Origin: Meira nashicola
Lineage: Eukaryota > Basidiomycota > Exobasidiomycetes > Exobasidiales > Brachybasidiaceae
Length of the DNA: 64,000 bases
Direction of reading: 5' to 3'
Assembly (NCBI GenBank): GCA_001600355.1
Contig: BCJU01000001.1
Location: forward strand, 5,766,013 to 5,830,012
Shown here: positions 17,765 through 27,764 of the stretch, one piece after another
How positions within the stretch are numbered: the stretch's first letter is position 1
Layout of the letters: each line of letters starts with the position of its first letter
Position numbers and translations under genes: made by a program
The notes under the pieces: model-generated
Databases searched by the model: none
What the model saw: only the letters and a program-made list of their open reading frames with translations
What the model was told of the DNA's origin: nothing

Positions 17765-20152
17765 ATGCATAAGAAGACCAACACTACGAATCAATTCTAC
17801 CTTACAATCACCATCAAAAGCAACGATGAAGAAGAATTGTTGATCAGATGTACATATGACAAGAAGGTAAGGATGCATGCTACATTAGCGCTTAACGGTA
17901 TTCGTGGCATATTTCCTTTGATTAAACAACATGCTCCACAATGCATAACGACTTTACGTTCTTTTGCTTCTTTACCTCGTCAAACACGTTTAGCAATCGA
18001 TGCAACTTTATTAGTTCAAAGGTTACATTTTGCCGAAGATCACGAAGATAGACATGTGATAGGATTCAGAAGATTACTTAAACAATTTCGCGAAAATGAT
18101 CTAATTCCTATTATGGTTTTCGATGGCGTTGGACAAGGTGCAAGATTACCAGCAAAGATGCGAGAACACGAAAGGAGAAGAAGTAGAAGGGGAAAGTTAA
18201 CTTTACGTGCTAAAATTGAAGCTCAACGTGCAAAGAGACTTAAAAGATTACAAATCGTTTTACAAAAATGGTCAGAATTGACGAAAGAACAGAGGATAAA
18301 GACGGCAATTTTACTACAAAAATGGAATGAAGATGAGCATATTGAAAGACAAAATACAGATCCAGAAGATTGGGCGAATGCTTTTCTTGATCAACAAACC
18401 TTTTCATCTTTTTTCACTGATGATGAACATATTCAAACAACACAAATAAGTAATTTAGAACGAATGGCGAGTGAAACTCTTCGAAGCATGCACGAACATA
18501 TAGATGACCAGGAAAAGCAATGGAATGATGCCATAAAGGAAGGAGAAGAGAGGAATTCAGAATCAGATCCCTTTGCATGGAAGCTAATCGAGGAGCAATT
18601 GAATTCTGATCGCATGATCCCATCTTCAGGTTCCCAAAACACTCTGTCAGACGATCAATTTTGGTCTCAAGTGAAGGAGGCAGAAGATTCTACAGAGATG
18701 CAATTAGCGTCACAAGTTTGGGCTTTGAGTAGGCAGCATGCTGAACAAGTTGCAAGGACAGGAACAATCAATCGACTTTTCAGTGCAGCAATAGAATGGC
18801 CTGCTGAAACACCATCTCAACAACAAATGACATCAGCAGAAGACAAAGTGTATAAACGATTAATCTATTCAGAGGCAGAAGTAGGAGATTCAGGCATAAC
18901 AAAAACAGACACTGAAGATGCTCACGAGACCAATGAAGATATTCTTGCTACTGCTCATCTTTCTACAACTGCGGAACAAGAAGCAAATGCTGCTACAGCC
19001 GAAGCAGAGGCAAGCGATGATGATTCATCAACATCAATATTCTCATTGGGTAATCCTGATTTGATTGCTGCTGAACAATTGAGCTTGATCGCAGAACGAA
19101 ATATACAAATGCAAAGATCTTATAACAAATCTTCTGCAGCCATTTCTCCTTGCATTTTTACCGAATGTGCTTCTGTATGTGAATCATTTGGCGTTCCAGT
19201 TTTGTGGACCGGTGATGGAACAAAAGGTGCGGGTAGACCTCATGAAGCTGAAGCAATGGCTTCAATGCTCGTTCGACATGGATATGCGGATATGGTAGCA
19301 AGTGAAGACAGTGACGTCCTTTTGTACGATGTTCCATTGCTAAGGGGTGTGATGGGTCATAAAAAGTTGGAATTGATTGATTCTTCGGCAGTTCGCAAAG
19401 CCTTTTTCCCTCTTATTCACAACAAATCTGTTGATGATTCGTCACACCTTACTCCTGGTTCTGCATTTGCAATGTCTGACGAGATTGAGGAAATTTCTGC
19501 GGAACAAGAAACAATTGACAATGAAGCAGAACATGAAAAGCAAATAGAATTACTTGATCAAAGTCGTGCAAGTCCCAACCATGCAGATCGATTAAGCAGA
19601 CGTCAAATGTTGGATTTCGCATTGCTTTGCGGAACAGACTTTAATCGTACAATTCCTGGCATAGGACCTAGAAGAGCTTTGAGTTTGATTCGTGATTATG
19701 GTAGTATTGATGGTATTAGACAAGAAGCGTCGAATCGTGCGATTCAAGAAAAACGTAAAAAGACAGGAGTGAAAACGAAGCAACAACATATCCAAGCAAA
19801 TCCAACACCGCCAATAGGAAGTTTAGTATCTTCTGTTCGAACGCAATCTGGTCAACTTCGATTACCCGATGATGTGACTTGGAGAGAGTTTAGTAAAGAA
19901 TTAACTCAAGCAAGAAGAGTGTTTGAACATCCTCCAACTCTATTTTGGCAAGCACGCAAAATCCGCAATTTGAAAAGGTCTCCGAATGATGGTATAACGG
20001 AAGTCTTGGAGGAGGATACTGAAATTGAACAATTGGCAGATTCATCCAATAATAAAGTTCGAGAAACTCAAGAAGGAAGCAGAAGGACAAATGTTAATGG
20101 TTTTGGATCTAGTCCTTTTCAAGATGGAGGACCTGTTGCTCTTTGGCATTAA
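17765..20152 (+). CDS. XPG/FEN1-family structure-specific nuclease-like protein
   Basis: A 795-aa protein with the split XPG nuclease layout. The N region (about residues 45-140) contains NGIRGIFPLIKQH, RLAIDATLL and MVFDG. The I region (about 485-530) contains HEAEAMASMLV and ASEDSDVLLY. A helix-hairpin-helix follows at about 620-650, LLCGTDFNRTIPGIGPRRAL. The acidic metal ligands expected in these motifs are present, so activity is likely. About 300 residues of Glu/Ser/Gln-rich sequence separate the N and I regions, more than in FEN1 and closer in style to XPG/Rad2, but the protein is shorter than XPG. An in-frame ATG at 17873 (MHATLALNGIRG) matches the usual family start better; the 36-residue extension before it may be untranslated. 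Orthology to a named nuclease is unclear. Confidence 0.8.
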   Translation: MHKKTNTTNQFYLTITIKSNDEEELLIRCTYDKKVRMHATLALNGIRGIFPLIKQHAPQCITTLRSFASLPRQTRLAIDATLLVQRLHFAEDHEDRHVIGFRRLLKQFRENDLIPIMVFDGVGQGARLPAKMREHERRRSRRGKLTLRAKIEAQRAKRLKRLQIVLQKWSELTKEQRIKTAILLQKWNEDEHIERQNTDPEDWANAFLDQQTFSSFFTDDEHIQTTQISNLERMASETLRSMHEHIDDQEKQWNDAIKEGEERNSESDPFAWKLIEEQLNSDRMIPSSGSQNTLSDDQFWSQVKEAEDSTEMQLASQVWALSRQHAEQVARTGTINRLFSAAIEWPAETPSQQQMTSAEDKVYKRLIYSEAEVGDSGITKTDTEDAHETNEDILATAHLSTTAEQEANAATAEAEASDDDSSTSIFSLGNPDLIAAEQLSLIAERNIQMQRSYNKSSAAISPCIFTECASVCESFGVPVLWTGDGTKGAGRPHEAEAMASMLVRHGYADMVASEDSDVLLYDVPLLRGVMGHKKLELIDSSAVRKAFFPLIHNKSVDDSSHLTPGSAFAMSDEIEEISAEQETIDNEAEHEKQIELLDQSRASPNHADRLSRRQMLDFALLCGTDFNRTIPGIGPRRALSLIRDYGSIDGIRQEASNRAIQEKRKKTGVKTKQQHIQANPTPPIGSLVSSVRTQSGQLRLPDDVTWREFSKELTQARRVFEHPPTLFWQARKIRNLKRSPNDGITEVLEEDTEIEQLADSSNNKVRETQEGSRRTNVNGFGSSPFQDGGPVALWH

Positions 20153-20236
20153 GTAAGGATTAAAACTGTATTTTTAAAATAAGCAAACGTAAAGCAGGAT
20201 TTTTTCTCTAATGCATTTTGTAATCTGATGAACATT

Positions 20237-21358
20237 TCAAACAATAACTGCTTCGCCTGTACGTGCACTGGTTAAAATGGCTTCTAGAATAGCCATATTT
20301 CGTAAGCCATCATCAAGAGTACATGATAAAGTTTCATTTTTTCCTTGAATGAAATCTAACCAATGTTCAAGACGTTTAGCGAAAGGAGAATTTGATCCTT
20401 TATCAGTTGCGAATTCCTGATTAAAAGGAAGTGCTTCTTGATTTGATTTGGTTAAAGGTAAAGTCCAATCACCTCCTTCTACAGATTGACCTGTGAAAGA
20501 CCATAAATCCATATTTGGAAAATTGATTGTTCCTGTTGTACCCATTATAGTGTAAACCGGTTGATGATGTTTTGCTAAATTTGGATTTTCTCCCGTTGCA
20601 GATTCGAAAGTGAAAGGAGAAAGAGCAGAATCAGATAATAAAATCGTTCCAACGCAACCATTTTGAAATTTTAAAGTGATTGCAACCGTTTCTTCAACAT
20701 CAAAACCACGTGTTGTACTTCCAGGTTCAGCAAAAATTCTAGTTATTTCACCGAATAAAAATCTCATTAAATCTAATTCATGACTTAGGTTTGTTAGAAT
20801 AACTCCACCACCTTTATCACTTTTTGTTCTCCAAGGTGCTTGACGAAAGTATGTTAATGGTTTACGCGTACACCATAATGCATTCACTGCGACAATTGTA
20901 CCTATCGGAGATTGATCATCAAGAATAGATTTTAAATGAATTATGTAAGGATTAAATCTACGATGAAATCCAATCAAGATTGTTCCTGCACCTTTTTGAC
21001 GACAAGCATAAACTAAAGGTTGTGCTTCTTCAACAGAATTGCATAAAGGTTTTTCCACTAAAACATGAATACCTCTTTCAATTAATTGACATGCTTGTTC
21101 GATATGCATTCCAGTTGGAGTTGCAATTATAGCAGCTTGAATTGCATGTGATGATGATGATGATGACAAAAGTTCATTTATGTTATTAAATTGTATCACA
21201 TTTGCCTCTTTAGCTATCGATTGAGCTTCAACTGTCGGATCAACAATCGAATGTAACTTTGCCCTTTCATTTTCTAAAATATGCTCTACATGTCGTTTAC
21301 CGATCAAGCCAGCCGCTCCAATTACTGTAATTCCAATCTTTTCTTCTTCTTTTGACAT
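20237..21358 (-). CDS. Gfo/Idh/MocA-family NAD(P)-dependent dehydrogenase
   Basis: A 373-aa sugar or cyclitol dehydrogenase-like protein. The N-terminal Rossmann motif reads VIGAAGLIGKRH, followed by IVDPT at the second strand and IIATPTGMH. The family-defining EKP motif is present as VEKPLCNS (about residues 100-107). The C-terminal alpha/beta domain contains GGGVILTNLSHELDLMRFLFG, including the His-Asp pair typical of the family. No targeting signal is seen, so it should be cytosolic. A short run of Ser codons in the N-terminal domain (SSSSSS) comes from a TGATGATGA repeat near 21150. Substrate cannot be deduced; inositol- and sugar-dehydrogenases share the same signatures. Its stop lies 84 bp from that of the convergent nuclease gene. 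Confidence 0.88.
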   Translation of the reverse strand: MSKEEEKIGITVIGAAGLIGKRHVEHILENERAKLHSIVDPTVEAQSIAKEANVIQFNNINELLSSSSSSHAIQAAIIATPTGMHIEQACQLIERGIHVLVEKPLCNSVEEAQPLVYACRQKGAGTILIGFHRRFNPYIIHLKSILDDQSPIGTIVAVNALWCTRKPLTYFRQAPWRTKSDKGGGVILTNLSHELDLMRFLFGEITRIFAEPGSTTRGFDVEETVAITLKFQNGCVGTILLSDSALSPFTFESATGENPNLAKHHQPVYTIMGTTGTINFPNMDLWSFTGQSVEGGDWTLPLTKSNQEALPFNQEFATDKGSNSPFAKRLEHWLDFIQGKNETLSCTLDDGLRNMAILEAILTSARTGEAVIV

Positions 21359-21525
21359 TTGGTGATGGTGATATAATATTCATTCACTGTGTTCTGAGTA
21401 ATTTATATATACAGGCAAGGAAATATCCGATCCCCGACTTGATCGGATCGGAGCGCAGCGCGTCTTTTTAGTTGCTAACGGGCTCTTTTCCCCGCAATAT
21501 TTTTACGTGGACATTGTCAACAAGA

Positions 21526-23139
21526 TTAAAATTCAAACCAAGTCGTTAAACGCATAATTTGTTTTGGATCATATTTTTCCTTTATTTTGCGTAATCTTGC
21601 TAGATTAACACTCCCAAATAAATCTTGAGCGGGTGTATCAAAAATTGCATAATTTGAATAAATTTGTAACTCCTCAATTTGTTGACCTTCTAATCTTGCT
21701 TGTGCTTGAACAAGCTTAACAATATCTTTGATAGCTTGAAAATAAAATTCATCATCTAAAGCACTTATCCAACCAAAATAAAATTGTAAAGATTGAGGAC
21801 TTTTATAGTATGTGAATGGATTACTGTTTATCGGATCAGCATAAGCACCATAATTCTTGCCTGAAGGTTCAATGGCAAAATGAAAATAAAAACCTGAATG
21901 TAGAAGATCATCGTTGAGCTTTTGAATCTCTTTTAGTGCTACGTCTAATATTGTTTTAGTATAATATTGTAAAGATGCAACATGAAAACAACCTCGTAAT
22001 CCTATCGTTAAATTAGAAGGTGAACTTTGAACGATTTCTGTCATCTTGTTTGGTCCCCATGTATCCAATAAAGGTTCTAAAATTGTTTTTGGTGGTAGAC
22101 CAGCATCAAATGTTCCTGAAGGAGGTTGGGGTCCATCATAATATGTTTGAATGGCAAGCAAAGGTTGTTTTGCATAAAATAAGAATTCGACCAAAGCTGA
22201 TGCATCTTTATCGTTTAGATTTTGTGCTAAATTTATAGTATAATCTTTCAACATTTCATCATGACCGAGATATAGTCTTGTTCCACCCCAAACAACAGTG
22301 GGAACAGAAAACGTTTTTACCCTAAAATTTGTCACGATTCCGAATTGATTTCCACCTCCTTTTACTGCCCAGAACAAATCTGATTCAGATTGAGCTGAAA
22401 TGGTAACAAGTTTTGAATTGTTGGGTATGACGATATCTATACTTATGATCGAATCTGTTGCCAATCCATACTTTTGTGTGAAAAAGCTATAACCACCACC
22501 GCCTGTCAAAAATCCACCAACACCCAATCCACTCACTCTTGCACCTTTTACCATTTTACCTGTACCTTGTAAAGCGTCATAAATATTATCCCAAACGTTT
22601 CCAGGTCCTATATCAACAAAAGACAAATCTTTTGATAAATTTATTTTACTAAATTTACGCATATCAATTTGTAATCCACCTTTTGTTGAACTGAAATGAG
22701 GATTACCAGTATGTTTTCCACCATTTACAGAAAATTGAATTCTTTCGGAATCAATAAGTTGTAAAGCATAAATTATATCTTGCTCTTTTGCCGGACGAAA
22801 GACACAAGAAGGTAAATCAGAAGAAGATGCCATATAATGTTCAACTGAAGCAATATAACCTAATGCTCCAACATAAAGAATATCTGCTTCTTTTGATTTT
22901 ATTTTATCAAGTTGTTCACATACTCTTGTTACTGTACTATTGATTAATAAACTTGATAAAGGAGGTAACCCTTTATTCACAATCGGTACCTTTTCCGTTG
23001 CAGGTTCTAATATTGTTAATGTTTTGTCAATGTTTACTAAACGTTTGTGAATCCTTTGATGTTGGGTAAGAGAGTAAACTCTTAAGGTCAGTATGAGACC
23101 TAAGGTCAACAAGATGTTTAAAGGTGGTCGTCCAATCAT
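21526..23139 (-). CDS. Secreted or membrane-anchored FAD-linked oxidase, berberine-bridge-enzyme type
   Basis: A 537-aa flavoprotein of the FAD_binding_4/BBE family, which oxidises sugars, alkaloids or secondary metabolites. The start chosen is ATG 23139 (MIGRPPLNILLTLGLILTLR), which gives a clear signal or anchor segment; in-frame ATG 23262 would add 41 residues. Visible are the FAD-binding block VNGGKHTGN with the His that normally carries FAD, VSGLGVGGFLTGGGGYS, KGGGNQFGIVT, and the C-terminal BBE element YDPKQIMRL. The second Cys attachment site of bicovalent BBE enzymes is not seen in the VSGLGVGG segment, so FAD is probably linked once only. Its neighbour upstream is a ferric-reductase-type gene on the same strand. 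Confidence 0.85.
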   Translation of the reverse strand: MIGRPPLNILLTLGLILTLRVYSLTQHQRIHKRLVNIDKTLTILEPATEKVPIVNKGLPPLSSLLINSTVTRVCEQLDKIKSKEADILYVGALGYIASVEHYMASSSDLPSCVFRPAKEQDIIYALQLIDSERIQFSVNGGKHTGNPHFSSTKGGLQIDMRKFSKINLSKDLSFVDIGPGNVWDNIYDALQGTGKMVKGARVSGLGVGGFLTGGGGYSFFTQKYGLATDSIISIDIVIPNNSKLVTISAQSESDLFWAVKGGGNQFGIVTNFRVKTFSVPTVVWGGTRLYLGHDEMLKDYTINLAQNLNDKDASALVEFLFYAKQPLLAIQTYYDGPQPPSGTFDAGLPPKTILEPLLDTWGPNKMTEIVQSSPSNLTIGLRGCFHVASLQYYTKTILDVALKEIQKLNDDLLHSGFYFHFAIEPSGKNYGAYADPINSNPFTYYKSPQSLQFYFGWISALDDEFYFQAIKDIVKLVQAQARLEGQQIEELQIYSNYAIFDTPAQDLFGSVNLARLRKIKEKYDPKQIMRLTTWFEF

Positions 23140-23440
23140 CTTTGGTGAGATGATCGTCTGAGTACACAAATCTTCGCTCTTATTGTCATCGGGGCAAAAG
23201 AGATTTAGATGGCTGACAATTGCATAGTGAAAGAAGAGTTTTACGTTCTTTAGAAAATTCATTTTTTCGGGCCGCTCCAAATTATTGTTGTTTTTATACA
23301 GATCATATCATTTTGCGGAATCTTTCTGCGCCGCATATTTACATGAATATTTATAATCTTTCAATATCAGAAAAAGGGGGGAGGGGCAAAAAAACTTAAA
23401 AAAAAAGAAAATATCAAACAATTTCATCATATCAAACAAA

Positions 23441-25350
23441 TCACCACCCAAAAACTTCGCTATGAAAATAAATATCCCCTCTCGGATCGCCACGTAAAAT
23501 TGCAGTAGGACTTGTCATTAAACGAGCGCATCTGCGTACTTCTTCATTTGGTCCAGCAGGTCCAGAAACTATTTTTGTAATGTAAAAATTAGTAATGAAT
23601 AAAACCCCTTTTTTAAAATTTATAACTTACCTCCTATAAATAATCTTCCTTTAGCAGCATTAACGGCTTCTTCGATTATAAATTCGATATCCGGTCTTCC
23701 GGGTCTGAAAAAAGCAGGTACGTTTGCAACATCTTGAGCATCTGTTGTATAATGAATTCTAACGTCAATCCATGCATTTCCGCTCATTTGAACGATTTGT
23801 TCTAATTCACCAAAGAACCAATCATAATTAACATAATGACGTAAAGCACAAACCCAAATTACACGTCTGACTGCAGATTGATTCCTTCTTGCTTTTTCTA
23901 CTAAATCTACCAAGATAGGTAAAGTCCATGAAATTCCAGCTCCACCTGCGAATAATAAAACGGTATCAAAGCATTTGTGTAATTCAGGTGCACCATCATA
24001 AGGACCATCAATTATAACTGGTATATTTGGTGAAACTGTATTTTGTGCTAAACTATGTAACTTTCTCGTCCAACCATTTCTTGCTCGAATTAAAAATATT
24101 AAATTTGCTTGTGGTCTTAAAATATCACCACCGCCACCTTTTGTTGCTTCTGATGGATGATTTATATGTAACCTTGATGGTCTTGATGCAATTGTAAAAG
24201 GATGACTTTGTGGCCACCAAGGAGTTCCAGGAGTTGAAACATAAGCATATGCACCCGCTTTCCAAGGAGCGAAATCAGGTTTAAGAACTTCTAAACGAGT
24301 TGTATCATGAGATAAAAGTCTTAAAGTTGCCATTTCCGTACAACTTGAACGACCACAACGCCAAAGGCTATTATAAAATAAAATTCTTGTCCAACGAATA
24401 AAACGATCTGTAACCCATAAACCAATTGTTGCGATTAAATAACCTTTTTCACGTGGCATATGATACCAAATTAAACAGATAAAAGAAATAACTGCAGCAA
24501 CATGAAAAGTAATAAAAGTTTCATATGCTTTTTGTAACATTAACCTATTACTGAAAATTAATAAAAATCCAGCAATACAAAATGCACCAAGACCAAACCT
24601 TCTGAAAGAATGATCACCAAAATTATCTGATTGAATTAATTTGCATGTTCCATGTGTAATTGCTAAAGCTAAAGTTGTTCTTCCAACCCATCTGTGTAAA
24701 TATTGAATCCTATCAAACGATACACCCATTAATAGGCTAACCAAATTGATCCTATTCGAAAGTAAGACGTTAAAAGGTAAAGATGCAACTGCTAAAAGAC
24801 CTGCTCTGTTTGCAATTCCAATTACTGTAAACTTTGGAACGAGTGGATTAGGAGGAATGTTTGGCGTATCGATGACCAAGATTGCAGACATAAAACCAAC
24901 ATACATCATCACTAAACCTAATTCTGCCAAAGAGATATTGATGATCGGCACATTTACAGAAAAAAAGTATTTTCTATAAAATGCCAAAAAAGAACGAATG
25001 AATCTTTGCCAAAATGGAATGTGTGGCCACATGTGCGTTCTTGATGTTGATCTACCACCACCTCCGTTTAAAGAAGACCAATCATCATGACTATTATTAT
25101 TTCTTCTTCTTGAAATATTATTCGGTGTTAATTCATAAATATCTAAATTACCACGTATCGTTCTTGACCAAATCCAAGATTCAATTTTAAATAAAATTTG
25201 TAAGATTAAGAAAAACACCAAACCTCCTCCTATCACAATCCATAACAATTGCGCAAAATGAGTTGCCCTTTCTTTATTATGAGCAAATGCTGCTATTGCT
25301 TCTTCTTTTGTAAGGCTAAATTGAGTCGGATTTGAAGATGTTTCAGACAT
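23441..25350 (-). CDS. Ferric-chelate reductase/NADPH-oxidase-type flavocytochrome (two exons)
   Basis: Spliced CDS: complement of 23441..23568 joined to 23631..25350, 615 aa. The 62-nt intron has GTAAGT, TTACTAAT and TAG. Splicing restores the C-terminus ending HSEVFGW, typical of the family; reading through would stop after GGKL. The protein moves electrons from NAD(P)H via FAD and two hemes across the plasma membrane, usually to reduce iron or copper. It has one N-terminal hydrophobic segment (about 33-52) and a core of transmembrane helices (about 125-330) with heme His pairs in LHRWVGRTTLALAITHGT and FITFHVAAVISFICLIWYH. An FAD motif HPFTIASRP (about 381) and a nucleotide motif FAGGAGISWTLPIL (about 466) follow. 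No iron permease or multicopper oxidase gene is next to it. Confidence 0.92.
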
Positions 25351-26225
25351 GTTTGAATAGGATCAATAAGATGATGATGGCCTTCATAAAGAGATTAAGT
25401 TCATCAGATACGAGTAACTTTTGAGGTCTTTTCTTTTCATCTTCTTTTCCTTTGTGTCCATTTTCAAAGCTCCGATTTTTCTCGTCCTTGTGGGCGTACA
25501 GATGACAAGTTACTTTGCTGTGACATTTCGCTGTTTAAAAAAGAAAAAAAAAGTTTTCGGCAAAATGACCTTTCAAAATACCATTCGGCACGGAACTTGT
25601 TGTGTATAAATTATATATTTTTATATGTATTTTTACGGAGCCGTAATTTGAATTTTTATAACCCCTTCTTGTTTTTATTTTTTTTGTTGAGCTAGGACAG
25701 TATAAATATGAGATCCGCTGGTCAGCTGAAAATTAGATGAAATTTTATCTTTTTATTTTTTTGAGTAAATGGAATCCGAAGAAAGAATAAAAGAATATTA
25801 CAAATCTTGTGACCTGTTCGGGTTTACGCAAACCGTACTTGTCACCCTGATTTATTAATTTTATTCTCATAACGATTGACTTTAGACTAAGATCAAATCT
25901 GCCACTCAATACGGAGATATGATTAGTATAGTTGGTTTGCTTATTTAAGCATATTCCCCCGCCAACCTTTTTTACCTTTAGCGCCCACGCTAGAGTATGG
26001 CGTCATTCTTAAATTGATATTTGGATTATAGAGGATGTCGTGTGCAAGCTTTGTGGGTCCGATCGTAATGGCGTGATTCGAGTCTGATTGAGATAGATAA
26101 AGGGATTGATTGATAGATGATACATAAATATATAAAGAGAGAGAGAATAGCAATATTTATGATTTTTATCTTCCCGTTTTTTCTTGATTAACCAACTCCT
26201 CATCATAAACCAAACTCTATCAAAC
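25351..26225. other. divergent promoter region between the ferric-reductase-type and carbonic anhydrase genes
   Basis: About 875 bp of very AT-rich DNA serving two divergent genes. It includes TATA-like runs near 25605-25630 and TATAAATA near 25701, and pyrimidine tracts before the carbonic anhydrase ATG. I see no RNA gene or convincing ORF. Short hairpin GGTTTACGCAAACC lies near 25822. Confidence 0.45.
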
Positions 26226-26871
26226 ATGGCTGCAACTGCAAATTATCTCGCTGCTAATAAAGCTTTTACAGCTTCACGTCCTGCTCATCAACTTCCACTT
26301 CCACCAAGTAAACAAACGCTCGTTTTAACATGCATGGACGCACGTATTCTTCCTGAAGGTGAGTATATATAAGTTGCTCTTTTTTAATTGAAACACATTT
26401 TAACACTTCCTTCTCATAGCCGCCCTTGGTTTAAAAGAAGGTGAAGCACATGTTGTTAGAAATGCTGGTGGTCGTGCACCTGAAGCATTACGTAGTATAG
26501 TAATTTCACAACAACTTCTTGCAACAAAAGAAATTTTAGTTATTCAACATACAGATTGCGGTATGGTAACTTTTACGACCGATCAAGCTCGTGGATTGAT
26601 TACAAAAAATTTAAACCTTTCCGAAAACTCAAAAGGAAAAGAAACGTTAGATAAAATTGATTTTTTGGAATTTCCAGAAGTTGAAAATAACGTTAAAGCT
26701 GATGTTGAATTCCTCAAAAAGAATGAATTAGTTGATGTGAGTTGTGGTGGGTAATGTTATCAGTAAAATATAGTCTGATGATGATCAATCTCTCTTCTTT
26801 TCCTTTAGACCAACAACATCACTGGCTACGTTTATGATGTCAAATCGGGTGCATTGAAACAAGTTGCTTGA
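26226..26871 (+). CDS. Beta-class carbonic anhydrase, small form (three exons)
   Basis: Spliced CDS: 26226..26358, 26420..26736 and 26809..26871, 170 aa. Introns of 61 and 72 nt both start GTGAG and end TAG. The enzyme interconverts CO2 and bicarbonate. Zinc ligands of the beta class are present: Cys36 with Asp38 and Arg40 in CMDAR, then His88 and Cys91 in HTDC, with the RNAGGRAPEALRS segment between. The length is near that of the short bacterial/archaeal-like clade (about 165 aa) and well below the 220-280 aa of common fungal CAs such as Nce103 or Can2. No targeting peptide is evident, so it is probably cytosolic. The frame remains open through all three exons, which supports the gene model. 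Confidence 0.92.
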
Positions 26872-27764
26872 TTTATATACCGCTTCAAAGCATATATCCT
26901 GGAAATTTCCCTTCTACTTCTTATGTCAGCTTTACGCCAATGATGATTATGATAATTATTGATATTTTCCTTCTTGGTGGGATTGAGATAACCTTAAGTA
27001 CATATGTATGCATGCAAAGAGCTCAGACAATGCATTTTGATAAAAGCACGCCATAGATCAAAACACACCACACGTTCGTTCCTTATATCAATCACCCGAT
27101 CTTCTCTCACGCAGGCGTGGATTTATACGATGTGTTTCTTTGAACAATCAACTCTTCTTGTACAACACAGCACAGCGCTTGTGTGGAGTTTTCGCATCCG
27201 TTTAAACGCGCCACTTGAAGGAGATAAGAGATTATTAGCTCATCCACCCAAAATAGTCTAGTATGAATGACGAATTGCTGCTGTTGTGCAGTGTATCGGC
27301 TGTTTCTTTACCGTTCGGAACAAATGCAAGCAAATAAATCTTAAGGAGAAAAAATTGTGACCTGCATTTGGGATCAATCGAAACTTCGCAGGAAAAACTT
27401 TGGTAGATCTGCAAAACCCTTGTTTACCAGTAGATAGTTTAGTTGAGAAGAAATGCAGATGACTAATATTCTCTGCATAAAATGCTGAGCTTCTTTCTTT
27501 CCTTTGGGCAAAGTAAGCCACTCATGTAATCTGAAAATAGTACGAATGTACCCGAAGTAACAAGATACGCGGTTAAAAATCTTGAGCGCGAGTGCCTAGT
27601 CGATATAAAGCGTTAGGACGGACTTAAAGATCGGGGTTTTGTAAGGATACCAATTTCTACAAAAGTATAAATTAATCCTCCATTTCCTGTCATCTCAACT
27701 ACCATCTTATCATCATATCCTCAAGGTACCTCTTTGGTCACCGTTTCATTCAATATACCCGATA
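26872..27764. other. intergenic spacer upstream of the GMC oxidoreductase gene
   Basis: About 890 bp between co-directional genes. I see no tRNA, no conserved ORF and no repeat. One ACGCG element is present near 27207. The last 100 bp before the next gene are pyrimidine-rich. Confidence 0.45.

Noticed and set aside
23620..23630. Apparent stop of the ferric-reductase-type protein after GGKL
   Set aside because: The stop is in a 62-nt intron; splicing restores the expected C-terminus ending HSEVFGW.
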